Below, one piece after another: positions 35,464 to 46,374 of a stretch of DNA of 64,000 nucleotides. Every line of letters starts with the position of its first letter. The stretch's first letter is position 1. The DNA comes from Luzula sylvatica (Eukaryota > Streptophyta > Magnoliopsida > Poales > Juncaceae), in NCBI GenBank assembly GCA_946800325.1, contig OX326956.1, positions 16,533,167 through 16,597,166 of the forward strand. Reading direction: 5' to 3'. The translations under genes were made by a program, and so were the position numbers. The notes under the pieces are model-generated. The model saw nothing but the letters and a program-made list of their open reading frames with translations, was not told where the DNA came from and made no database searches.

Positions 35464-35658
35464 CAATGTTTTAAATTGCGATATTGCGGTCCATTGCGCT
35501 TGAACAATAATTTACACATGATCCCCGATATTGCGTCATATTGCGTCATATTGCGGCGATATTGCGGCGCTATATAGCAGGTTGCGGTGTTGCGTTTTAT
35601 GGATATTTATTGCGAATTGCGCTATTGCGGCGCAATTGCGCCGCAATTTAAATCATTG
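35464..35658. mobile_element. hAT-type MITE, copy 1
   Basis: 195 bp with ends CAATGTTTTAAATTGCG and CGCAATTTAAATCATTG and a GC-skewed interior of ATTGCGGCG repeats. It is flanked by a perfect 8-bp target duplication, AGAAACAT (35456-35463 and 35659-35666). Confidence 0.92.
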
Positions 35659-35666
35659 AGAAACAT

Positions 35667-36038
35667 AATTAATAATTAATTGTTGAGTTCCCAAATCATT
35701 GGGAAATTTCTTTTTTTGACGATATAAGAAGTTGACCATAACGTTACCTAAATCATCAGCAAATAGATAACAAATAATTCAAGAAAAAAATCAAGAAATT
35801 ATAGATAATGAATATTGTCATCCAAAATATATGTCGAACTCATGAAAATCACTTTGCTTGAGTTTTCGGTTAGAATGTTCTTGGTGTCGTTGTCGATTCA
35901 ATTTCAATGACCACGTCTATAAAAGATGTCGATAAAAATGAAAATCAATATAGAAAATAATAAATATTATGTCCCATTTTTCAAGGTACGGGCCAAACTG
36001 GTTGATCACTTCAATAGTTCAATTCAAGTTCTCATAAT
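35667..36038. other. Intergenic DNA
   Basis: No coding signal. It contains the left copy of a direct repeat, ATATTATGTCCCATTTT (35967), whose partner lies at 37640. Confidence 0.4.
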
Positions 36039-37638
36039 GGGCCTGTTTGATTTGAGGGATTTTGAGGGAGATGTACTCTAAAATCCTGGATTAGGTCCAA
36101 ATACTTTGTTTGTTTTAATAGTGTATTGTATTTCAACTCTCATATCCCTGTATTCTGTACTCCTCCAAAAAAATCGGTATTCCAAAAGTGGATCTCTCTT
36201 CTCCCTGTATTTCGTCTCTCTCATGCTAACAACATTATCAGCCCCACTTTTTTTTTTCTTGTTCGCCAACAAAATCAGTAGAATCTAGCGAATTCTCTCT
36301 CAACCCTCGTTTCGCTAATCTACTCGTTCCTCGCCATTTACCGACCTCCGCGATTCTTCTAAACCTCCGGACACCCGATTGAGCTCAGTCTCCTGGCCCC
36401 ATGAAGTGCTTGATTGATTTCCCAAATATCTCTCACAATCGACTCGTTAATTTCAGCAACTTAGTATTTAGTTTACCAAAATCATTGACAAGATTATGAT
36501 CTCCTTGAAGCCTCCTCCATGACCAGGTAAAAGGTTTTGTTTTATCAAACATTTTACTAATTTGAGTTTAATTAGGTGTAACGATATTGATCAAATTTGA
36601 TCAATCGTTAGATGAATTCACCTCAATTTGAATGTGAATTACTTCAATTTCACTAAAAACAGTACAATTTCACTAAAAATATTACTTCAATACTTCAATT
36701 TTGAGGTTGCTAATTTGAGTTATGAGAATTGTTAAAATCTGAAATTCAGGTACGGAGTTTAACCATGTTAAATTCTGAAATTAAGAAATATTACAATCTA
36801 AAAGCTAATTCAGATGTGTTTTGTTGATTACTTTTGTACTAGTTTGCTTTTTATATGAATTAATAAATCTTAATAATTAGGGTCTGAAATATTAATTAGG
36901 GTTTTATAGTGATTAATTAGACCCAATTAGAATCTGAAATTTCGGGGATGAAAATGAATATTCCTTTCGGTACTACGGTTAACATAATTTTTTGTCAATA
37001 CTGGTGAACCGAGTGTGTAGTGAGAATGTATCGATGGTATTTTCATTCTCTTAATAAATTTTCGAAAAGGAAAAAATGAACTAATTTTGATGAATGTATT
37101 TCTTTTTGAATACTTACAAGCTATGGGAGCTGCAAAAATTCAGATTATGTATACTAGATTGGAGCTTGTATGAGGCTGGTACATACGCAACTCTAATTGG
37201 AAGATTATTAGCTATCGGGAGTACTTCAACAAATTTGTCTTCTTGCATTAGTTCTTTGATAATTTATTAAAAATTAGTTTTATTTTATCTTTATTCTTAT
37301 TTTTTTGACATTTTTAGGTCGTATTAATCATATGTGTAATTAAGTAATATTTATGATTTTTCTTAGAATGTTACTTGATTAATATAATATTTAAGTTAAA
37401 TCATATATACTTTGCAAAATTAACTAATTGTTAGTTTATGCTAATTAAAATACTATACAGAAAAATAGTTTAAATGCTAAATCCTGATTTTTTCATAAAA
37501 CAAACAAGGGATTTGTAAATACATGGATATATAATCCATCAAATCAAACAAACACGATGTATTTCTAAGATACATGTATTTCAAATACATGTATTCTTGA
37601 ATACATGTATCTTCAAAATACATCAAATCAAACATGCC
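36039..37638. mobile_element. Probable Tourist/Harbinger-like non-autonomous element
   Basis: The left end GGGCCTGTTTGATTTGAGGG is mirrored by the right end, whose complement reads GGGCATGTTTGATTTGATG. AAT occurs directly outside both ends. A leader-like pyrimidine-rich stretch (36130-36540) with a GT donor suggests carried gene-derived DNA, but no protein was recognised. Near the right end are repeats of ATACATGTATT. Confidence 0.55.
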
Positions 37639-37639
37639 C

Positions 37640-38015
37640 AATATTATGTCCCATTTTATGTGTATACTTAAAAAGAAAAATTTAATCTTTGATTCTCATT
37701 ATACATTACCATCCCTATATATATAATATACCTTCTTCATGTCTATTATAATTATATTTTTTATTTCTTTTGTTATACTCTTATCATGCCAACAGTATTG
37801 GCCGCAAGACCAGTACTGAATAAAATAGTGAATAAAATAGTGACAGAGATTTTGAAGAAGAAAAAAAAGATGATCGAGATTCATGCGTTGATTGATTCTC
37901 TTATTCTTAACATTATTCGAAACATACGTATCAGCAAAATGTATTCAAAATCATTTGAATCTCAAATGAGGAAAATCAGAACAAATCTCAGAGTAGTAAT
38001 AATCGGTACCGAACA
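37640..38015. other. ACR2 3' flank
   Basis: A plus-strand open frame (37786-38019, basic, K/I-rich) overlaps the 3' end of the antisense ACR2 gene by 4 bp. It shows no homology I recognise, so I regard this interval as the 3' UTR and spacer of ACR2. Confidence 0.4.
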
Positions 38016-38684
38016 CTAAGCGCAAATATCCTTCTTGCAAGGAATGTCACTGCACGAGCAAACCGGATTCCTCGAAGAGTGCCACCCGTTAAAACCCCTC
38101 TCCAAAACCACTATCGTCTTTTTCTTCGATTCTTCTTCGTTCTCATCGAGCAAGTAGTCTGAAAACACTTGCGCACAGCTCGGTCCTCTCACCTGCAAAA
38201 TCTCAAGAGTTTCTATTATGTTTTCTTCAAAATCCAATTCATAAATTAACAAAATCAAGCCCCAATTCGAAGAAAATGAAATAATCACAATAAATCTGCC
38301 AGATCCACAAAAGTATTTGGTTGACGAAAATACCAATTAAGATAGGAAAGTAGAAATTGATACTGACCTGGCTAAGGGCGCAGTGGAAAACCACAATGTC
38401 TTTGTCTTGGATGGACTGGGCTAGGTCTGGAAGTTTCTCCGAGAAGGTTTCGCTTGAAAAATGCAAAGAACCACCAATATGTGCGTCGTAACTCCTCTCT
38501 TCGTCCCTTTCATGGACAAGAACATCAAGAAGATTTTAGGTGCGAAATTAATGGAACGAGAGAAAAGGATACGAAGTGGATCGGTCGTAGAGATTCTTTA
38601 CCTGACATCGATGATGGCCAGGCGTCGATCGCGCGCGAGGGAGATGAGGCGGGATGCGGAAATGGAAGAGACTCTCGATGCCAT
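38016..38684 (-). CDS. ACR2: CDC25-like tyrosine phosphatase / arsenate reductase (rhodanese fold)
   Basis: Three minus-strand exons (38684-38602, 38506-38368 and 38192-38016) join in phase to 132 aa. This matches the size of the plant CDC25/ACR2 family. The rhodanese fold runs through the protein: LAIIDVRDEERSYDAHIGGS early, then FHCALSQVRGPSCA with the CX5R catalytic loop (Cys70, Arg76), then LERGFNGW. The C-terminal Cys-rich tail (CSCSDIPCKKDICA; Cys119, 121, 126, 131) corresponds to the zinc-binding tail known in Arabidopsis CDC25. The family reduces arsenate to arsenite with glutathione/glutaredoxin and has phosphatase activity in vitro. All key residues are present. A Mutator-like element begins 131 bp upstream of the ATG, which leaves very little native promoter. 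Confidence 0.93.
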
Positions 38685-39700
38685 TGTCGACTTCGTTTCT
38701 TCAGGACTCTGAAAAGGAAGAAAGTTAGATAGAGAACTTTATACTAAACCCCTTCGTTTTTCTGAAATATTGGGAGTGTGTGAATATTGGTCAAAAGTCA
38801 AACCATATAAAAAAAGGGGAATTTTTCTTATGTTCCTCCAAAAATTTAAAATAACAAATTTGTCCCTACAAAATAGACAATTACATATTTATTCTTTCTA
38901 AACTCAAGTTATTTTAAATTCATCAAAATTTAACAGACATGTTAATTTTAACAGAATTTTTTTAAATTGACTAATTTACCCTTCAATCCATTAACCCGAT
39001 AAGAAACTAATCCTATCTATATCCATTAAAAACAATCCTATCCATTAACCCAAGAACCTAACCTAAAGCTAGATTATCTGATTCCGGCCCCAAAGCATCT
39101 CTTCTCCATCTCTTCTCCATAGAGCAGGCGATAATGGCGATAAGACAAGAAGAGTGACGCGTGAAGACCACCGGCGACATGGCGACGCGTGAAGACCACT
39201 GACGGTAGGGCGACGGGTGGAAAAGTCTGGCGATATGGTGATGTGTGAAGACCACTGGCAAGATGGCGACGAGTGGCTCTGGTTTGCCGCTAGCGATGGC
39301 TCCGGCGAGACGGCGACCTGGTAATTTGATTTCTCGTTGATTACTCAGGTAATTGGTAATTTGGGAACAAAACAAAGTATCGGTCAAATTGGTAATTTGG
39401 GAATAAAAAACTTGATTGTTTGATTGAGGTTTTCTGAACTTACCAAACGATATTGCAGTGATGCTCCTTTGGTACCTGAATGAAGAGAAAGAGTACGCAA
39501 TTACTTGGTTTGTGATTTAAATTATACAAGGTTTAATGTGAAAAATTGAAGATGAGAGCGAACGAGTTGATGCAAATCCTCAGGTACACGACCATTCCTT
39601 TCTCTTCCCCAACAGATTTCTCGTAGATTTCTCGATTTTGTGATTGCAAATTTTAGGAACAGGGCAACCTGGCGACAACCTGGCGACGGGTATTGTGATT

Positions 39701-41110
39701 GGAAATTTTTCTAAACTAACCAAGTTAGCAAAGTTAATTACGAAAATAACCAAGTTTGCAAAATAATTCCAAAAATGTCTTTTGCGAGGTTTGAAATTTC
39801 GCCGGGCGAGGTTTGGAACCTCGCCTTTTTCCATCCGTCATTAATTAGGGTTAAACATCAATTAAGAAAAGGCGAGGTTTGGAACATCGCCAGGCGATGA
39901 ACCAAACATCACCTTTTTTCAAATATGTCAGACTTTCAAAACAAAAACAATTAATCCCCTCCAAAATGCACTTGCCGAATTCTCCATTATTTGAATTATT
40001 ATATTCAATTAATGTGATAATTAAAATATATAATTAAATATTCATTAAAATTTATTCAAATTTAAGAATTCGAACGAATATTAATTATGTATTAAGTTAG
40101 CAGCAAACATGTAATGGTTATTATTTTAATTAAATATACTAATTAGAACATATAAATGTTATGGTAAAATATGGATAATTTCGGTTCGTATATTTAATTA
40201 AAATGATAAGCAGTACATGTTAGCTGTTAACTTAATACATAATTAATAATTGTTCGAATTCGTAAATTTGAATAAATTTTACTGAATATTTAATTATATA
40301 TCTTATTTATCAACATAATTGAACGTAATAACTAAATAATGGATAATTCGGCGGGTACATTTTGGAGTAGAATAATTTTTTTATATATTTTTTTTCAAAC
40401 CGTGTCAGGTGTGACAATTCAAAAAAAAACAAAAAAATTATTCTACTCCAAAATATACCCGCCGAATTATCCATTATATAGTTATTACGTTCAATTATGT
40501 TGATAATTAAGATATATAATTAAATATTCAGTAAAATTTATTCAAATTTACGAATTCGAACAATTATTAATTACGTATTAAGTTAACAGCTAACATGTAC
40601 TGCTTATCATTTTAATTAAATATACGAACCGAAATTATCCACATTTTATCATAACATTTATATGTTCTAATTAGTATATTTAATTAAAATTATAACCATT
40701 ACATGTTTGCGGCTAACTTAATACATAATTAATATTCGTTCGAATTCTTATATTTGAATAAATTTTAATGAATATTTAATTATATATTTTAATTATCACA
40801 TTAATTGAATATAATAATTCAAATAATGGAGAATTCGGCAGGTGCATTTTGGAGGGGATTAATTATTTTTGTTTTAAAGTCTACAGTTGAACAAAAGGTG
40901 ATGTTTGGTTCATCGCCTGGCGATGTTCCAAACCTCGCCTGTTTCTTAATTGTTGTTTAACCCTAATTAATGACGGATGGAAAAAGGCGAGGTTCCAAAC
41001 CTCGCCCGGCGAAATTTCCAACCTCGCAAAAGACATTTTTGGAATTATTTTGCAAACTTGGTTATTTTCGTAATTAACTTTGCTAACTTGGTTAGTTTAG
41101 TAAAATTTCC
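39701..41110. mobile_element. Foldback element with four-fold nested palindrome
   Basis: 1410 bp is flanked by a perfect 10-bp duplication, TATTGTGATT (39691-39700 and 41111-41120). The ends are GGAAATTTTTCTAAACTAAC and its near-exact complement. Each arm (about 690 bp) carries mini-palindromes (GCGAGGTTTGGAACCTCGC) and then an internal unit of about 185 bp followed by its own reverse complement. The order is end, minis, S, S', centre, S, S', minis, end. S copies lie near 39957-40135 and 40440-40622; S' copies near 40190-40376 and 40676-40860. It has no coding capacity. The long target duplication points to Mutator-type transposition. Confidence 0.9.
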
Positions 41111-41221
41111 TATTGTGATTACATGGCGACCCGACAAATTGGATTGCATTTGAAACTGGTACGAGTTTTGTACAAGGCGGGTTTGCGCGGAATGCTGCTG
41201 GATTTGACCGTAGGGATGGAT

Positions 41222-42299
41222 TGAAGGAAATACAGTTTTTGATCAACGGTAAAATGGTACACATAAGGATAAACGAACGCACGAGTTCGTGGGCATAAAT
41301 AATGTGTATATTAGATGCACATATGTATATTGGATATAAATAGTTAAATTGATAAGAAACGGTTATATTAAGAAAATCAGAAAATCAGTTTAAATAGTTT
41401 AGTAAAACTGACATAACTTTCAGATAAAGACTCCAATTTGAATGGGTCAAATTGGGTTAAATAGATAATAAGATTATCTAGAACTTTCATGTAGAAATAT
41501 ATTTCATTTGAGCGATGTATCAGTGTCGTTTTAATGGAATACCGAAAGGGTGCGACAGTTTGACATACAGTTAGTAAAACCGTCATAACTTTCGCATCCG
41601 AACTCCAATTGGGATGGGCCAAATTGTCTTGGAAAGCTACTAAGATTATCTACAACTTTTGTGAAGGTTTGAAGTCGGTTTAAACGATTTAAAATTTTCG
41701 TTTCAACAGAATACTGAAAGGGTGTGTGCAGTTTTCTCTCTTCTCTATTCAGACTTTTGAGATCAATTAAAGTCTAATTCAGTCCAGAAATTAGAGAGAC
41801 TCTTATCACCTCTTGAAAGAGTGCGAAGAGAAAGAGAGAAAGAGAAAAGGTGTTTTCTCAGTTTAGAGAATCAAATGCAATCATGCAAGTTCGCCGGTGC
41901 ATCGTCTAGGCAGGTGCATCTGCGACCGAGGTGCTACGACTCACAGTGGATACGGATAGAGGAGCGACACTTGTGGCTCTTCGTTGTGATCAAACCGAAG
42001 AAGTAAACGAGTAATAGGCTGTGGAAGCGTGTGGGCATGGGACGCACGAAGACAACCGGAGACGTGTTCAAACGGTGGGAGACGTGTGGTATGGGACGCA
42101 CGGGCTAGTCACCAACGTGACACCGGAGAAGAGAAGGATGCGAGCGATCAACCCGTCGTGCGTGATCAATTTCACGCTGGTAATCGTCGATCCTACTTTG
42201 CATCGTACTCTCGAAGTCGAGGCGTGATCTCGGGACAAGGGAACCGGACCGGGCCTTCTTATCCGCTGCGCGGGCCCGGGGTCGGATCGATTCCCAACA
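41222..42299 (+). mobile_element. Solo LTR 1 (TGAAGGAAATACAG...CCCAACA family)
   Basis: A 1078-bp TG...CA unit flanked by a perfect 5-bp duplication, TGGAT (41217-41221 and 42300-42304). No internal retroviral sequence is present. The right third (CGTGCGTGATCAATTTCACG, GATCCTACTTTGCATCGTAC) is shared with the other family members. Confidence 0.93.
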
Positions 42300-42354
42300 T
42301 GGATTGCATTTGAAACTGTTGGAATGCTGCTGGATTTCTCTCATAAAGAGGACG

Positions 42355-42770
42355 AGTTTCGAGTCGTGTTTGTTTCGAGTCATGTTTGTTTGTAATTATG
42401 TTGTAATTATGTTGTGAATTTGTGAATGTTTCGAGTCATGTTTGTTTGTAATTATGTTATAAGTTTGTAAATGCTCGAGTCATGTTGTTATGTTGTAAAT
42501 TTGTAATTATGTTGTAATTATATTGTGAATTTGTAAATGTTTCGAGTCATGTTTGTTTGTAATTATGTTGTAATTATATTGTGAATTTGTAAATGTTTCG
42601 AGTCATGTTTGTTTGTAATTATGTTGTATGTTCGAGTCATGTTTCGAGTCATGTTTCGAGTCGTGTTTGTTTGTAATTATGTTGTAAGTTTGTAAATGTT
42701 CGAGTCATGTTTCGAGTCATGTTTGTTCGAGTCATGTTTCGAGTCGGTATCGAAATAATTTGTAATTGTA
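42355..42770. repeat. Minisatellite of TTCGAGTCATGTTTG / TTGTAATTATGTTGTAA units
   Basis: About seven to eight units of 30-60 bp combine a TTCGAGTCATGTTTGTTTG block with variable TAATTATGTTG(T)AATTTGTAAATG blocks. It starts just beyond solo LTR 1, inside the composite MULE. Confidence 0.8.
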
Positions 42771-42932
42771 AATAATCATATTAAATTCTGTCAAAATAGT
42801 TAATTTTTCCTTAAAATTGTTTGTAATTGATATGTATTGAACATAGTTAACATGAATAGTTAATTTTTCCTTAAATTCTGTCAAAACTAACATATCAAAA
42901 TTGTCATGAATAAGTTCATCTAATACGAAAAC

Positions 42933-43895
42933 TGAAGGAAATACAGTTACAGATCAACTAGTTGAATGTACAAATGAGTGTAGACAAACATACGTGTTCG
43001 TCGGAACGATTGGATGCATAATAAGATTATGCAAATCTGGCAGAAATTACATGGTGCGTCATGACGCACCATATTGTGCGTCATGACGCACAGTAGAGTA
43101 ATTCTGAGAAAAGCCAATCTGTGAGTATACCGTCACGACGCACCAAGTTGTGCGTCCTGACGGTGGTGCGTCATGACGGACGTTATCCTGCGTCATGACG
43201 GTACACTGTATAACGGCTATATCCAAGTAAATGTGACTTGTGCGTCATGACGCACCATATCGTGCGTCATGACGGACAGTGATCCGAATTCTGGATTAGC
43301 AGTTTTTGATACTCATTAATACTCATTAATTCAGAGATTGATTATATAATCTCTGTAACCTCTCTTTCTCTCTTCTCCCTTCTGATGCTGCAGCCAGTAA
43401 TCTAGATCTAGAGAAGAGAGAAAAACTTGTTGGACAAGTTGGAGAAAAGGGATTAAAGATTTGAGCAAGCTTGCGGGAATTTTAGGGGAATTCGCTGCAA
43501 CCGAAAGACGTTAGCTCGAGGTGGATACGAGTAGAGAGATCTCAACTGAGATCTTCGACTGTGATCAATCGAGAGCAAGGACGAGCAAGGTCGGAGACAA
43601 ATCGGATAGAATCCGGTTGTATACGACATAATCGGAGCTTCGGATTTGGTGTCGAATCGCGCGGGCGTGGGACGTGCGTGTCGCCGGAATCGAAGCAAGC
43701 AGTAACTAACTGAACAACCCGTCTCCGTGATCAATTTCACGTGGTATGTTTCTATGTATATAAGAGTTATATTCATAGGTTTAGTTGCATTTCATGATTC
43801 GTACGGTCGAGTCGTTGACGTGGTCCTCGGGATCGGGTCGGACCGGGCCTCTCAATCCGCTGCGCGGGGCTCGGTAGTGACGCCGATACCCAACA
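42933..43895 (+). mobile_element. Solo LTR 2 with palindromic GTGCGTCATGACGCAC array
   Basis: A 963-bp LTR with ends TGAAGGAAATACAG and ACCCAACA, flanked by a perfect 5-bp duplication, AAAAC (42928-42932 and 43896-43900). Its U3-like left third (43050-43280) holds repeated imperfect copies of GTGCGTCATGACGCAC, which LTRs 1 and 3 lack. Confidence 0.92.
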
Positions 43896-44020
43896 AAAAC
43901 AATATGTCAAAATTCATAACAAAATAACATGAATCCAAAACAACATAACAAACTAACATGAATTCACCAAAACAACATAACAAAAGAACATGAATCCAAT
44001 ACAACATAACAAAATAATTC
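43896..44020. repeat. Short tandem repeat (ACATGAATCC-AACAACATAACAAA)
   Basis: Four degenerate units of 27-30 bp directly follow LTR 2. On the minus strand an open frame (44177-43953) ends inside them; it is not recognised. Confidence 0.65.
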
Positions 44021-45139
44021 TTAAATTAAAATCACATAAATTCCAACTTAAATATTTTCCTCCAATGGACGATTCGGTCATGTTCTCCCAAATAGATTTG
44101 TCGCAATCTTCAATGCTAACATTCTGAGTATCCCCAACCTCCAAATTCATCTCACAATTCATGATTTTGGATAACAATTGAAATTTATTTTATTGTGGAG
44201 AAGAAAATAAAAGGGGAAAAATATTATCAAAAATCAGAGAAAATCTTGGAAGTGGTGAAGAGAGTTATCTTGCGAACAGAAAGAAGATGAAGAGATTACC
44301 TTAACTCGCAGCAAAACCCTGATAAGTGAGATACCCTTATCACGAACAGACTAGAGGCAGACAGAAGAGAAAGAAGAGGAAGAGATCCTTGCTTCGCTGC
44401 CAAAGAGCCAAGAGAGCAGTCTTGCTTCGTCGCCAGTGCCTTGCTTCGAGCAGAGAACAAATCTTGTTCGAAGAAGATGAAGAAGAAGATGAACCGTCTG
44501 GGTAGAGCTCACGAAGAGAAGTGAGATAAACAATAGGAATGGTCTCTCCAGTTGGTTTAATCTTAGTGAATAATAGGTGTTTTATAATAGAAGGGTAGTA
44601 TAGTCATTGCAATTTTTATTTGTAATTTAATTAAATTTTTAAATTGAAATAATAATATGTTTAACAGAAATTTAACAGAAAACTTAACAGTAAGGATAAA
44701 TTTGATATTTATGAATTTTAAGTGGATATTTATGATACTAATTGAGTTTAAAAGGAATAAATATGTAATTGTCTATTTTGTAGGGATAAATTTGTTATTT
44801 TGAACTTTTGGAGGGACATATGAGAAATTCCCCCATAAAAAATATCCGGATTAAAAAAAAAATGCAAATCTTCCATATCCGGATCCTGAATATGATTACT
44901 AATTTTTGGATCGAGAATCGAATTCTATATTTGGTTTTGTTGTCGGAACCTGATTCGGGTATTATTATGATTCGGATATTCGGAATCGGAAGAATCCGGA
45001 TCTGTATATTATGTATTTGTTATGTATCTTATTTGATATTAAGTAGAAGTGATTTGTGAGTGATTTAAAATTACAACCGTAAAATCAAATTAAAATATAA
45101 TCATATATATCGTTCATGTCACAAAATATATATATTTGT

Positions 45140-45324
45140 CAATGTTTTAAATTGCGATATAGCGGTCCATTGCACTTGGACTGTAATTTACATATGATCA
45201 CCAATATTGCGCGATATTGCGGTGATATTGCGGCGCTATTTAGTACGTTGCGGTATGGCATTTTTGAAATATTTATTGCGATTTGCTTTATGACGGCGTT
45301 ATTGTGTCGCTATTTAAATCATTG
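45140..45324. mobile_element. hAT-type MITE, copy 2
   Basis: The same family as 35464-35658 (CAATGTTTTAAATTGCGATA left end, ATTTAAATCATTG right end), 185 bp. It is flanked by a perfect 8-bp duplication, ATATTTGT (45132-45139 and 45325-45332). Confidence 0.92.
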
Positions 45325-45568
45325 ATATTTGTAGTTAAAAAAAATATTATGTTATTATAACATAGCATCCGTTTTAATATTCGAAAAAAAACCGTATTCA
45401 TATCCTACTATATCCGAACCCGTATTCATAATCATTTATTACCTGAATCGTATCCGAATTCGAATAGTTATGTATCTCAAAATTAATATGAATATGAGTA
45501 CGGTATGACTACTAGTATTCATACGGTATGACTACTATCTGAACCGTTGACACCCCTATCCTATCCTA

Positions 45569-46374
45569 TCTATCTATAGTTATAATTTATAACATATCAT
45601 GAGAACTTGACACGTGTCACACTTTTTTTTTTCTTTTCTATGCAACCCAAATTATATCATGTATGCAAAAAATCTATCTATAGTTATAATTGGTCCCCAA
45701 ACTCATCACAAATTCTTGATGAGGTGACAAAGTGAATTGATTACCATTTCTAATTGACTCAATTAAATATTAATTGACGCGTTTGATTAACACATCAACA
45801 ATTTATAATATGTTAATGTTAGTAAATGTTAATTGACATGTCAATTCAATTAAATGATCAATTAAATCGTTAACTGAGTCAATCAATAATACTAATCAAT
45901 CTACTTAATCCTATCTTTCCGATTCATCAAGGATGTTATTTTTGTGTTATTGGGGCTCCATATATAATCTCCGTATAAAACTATGGCTCAATTGTTTATT
46001 TCTTACAGTTTTAATTTAGAATTGTGTTTTTTTTTTTAAATAATAATATTTTTTATGTTAATGGATAACACTTTAAATATATATTTTGATTTTGTTTGAA
46101 TTATAACATGTTATATTTTATTTATTTTGTGTGAATTTATAACGATGAACCAATTTCATGGACCTTTATTAATTATAATGCATGTATCATAACAAATTTC
46201 GTGAACTTTTATTAATTATAATGTATTTATTGATATTAATATATTTGCAAACATATCATGATTATATAATTGAGTTTAAACGTACCCGCGCAAATTCTAT
46301 TTAAAAAAATTATACAAAAAATATTAACAAAAAGTATGAAGTCCCGCGCAATTGTTGCGCGGGCTATTGCTAGT
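45569..46374 (+). mobile_element. Non-autonomous Helitron with two 5'-end-like sequences
   Basis: The 3' end has a hairpin (CCGCGCAATTGTTGCGCGG, about 46343-46361) and then CTATTGCTAG/T, with CTAG ending at about 46374. TCTATCTATAGTTATAAT, which looks like a 5' terminus after an A, occurs twice, at 45569 and 45673. The interior is AT-rich, with no coding capacity. Confidence 0.75.

Larger units (their letters stand above)
38816..44834. mobile_element. Composite Mutator-like element (MULE) of about 6 kb holding nested insertions
   Basis: The inverted ends match for at least 80 bp: GGGGAATTTTTCTTATGTTC on the left, and the right end complement GGGGGAATTTCTCATATGTC. Both continue through CAAAATAGACAATTACATAT. 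The flanks ATAAAAAAA (38807-38815) and ATAAAAAAT (44835-44843) form a 9-bp duplication with one mismatch. Subtracting the foldback element, two solo LTRs and their duplications leaves about 2.55 kb of original element. That remainder has GC-richer patches at 39080-39330 (repeated ATGGCGAC / GTGAAGACCACT) and 44220-44520 that look gene-derived but unidentified. No transposase was recognised, so it is non-autonomous or Pack-MULE-like. Confidence 0.8.

Noticed and set aside
37786..38019. 77-codon basic frame on the plus strand
   Set aside because: It overlaps the 3' end of the antisense ACR2 gene, is low-complexity K/I-rich, and has no homology I recognise.
41097..41220. Local repeat of GGATTGCATTTGAAACTG on both sides of solo LTR 1 (41151 and 42301)
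   Set aside because: It could mimic a long target duplication, but the exact 5-bp TGGAT flanks define the LTR. The longer match looks like an older local duplication.
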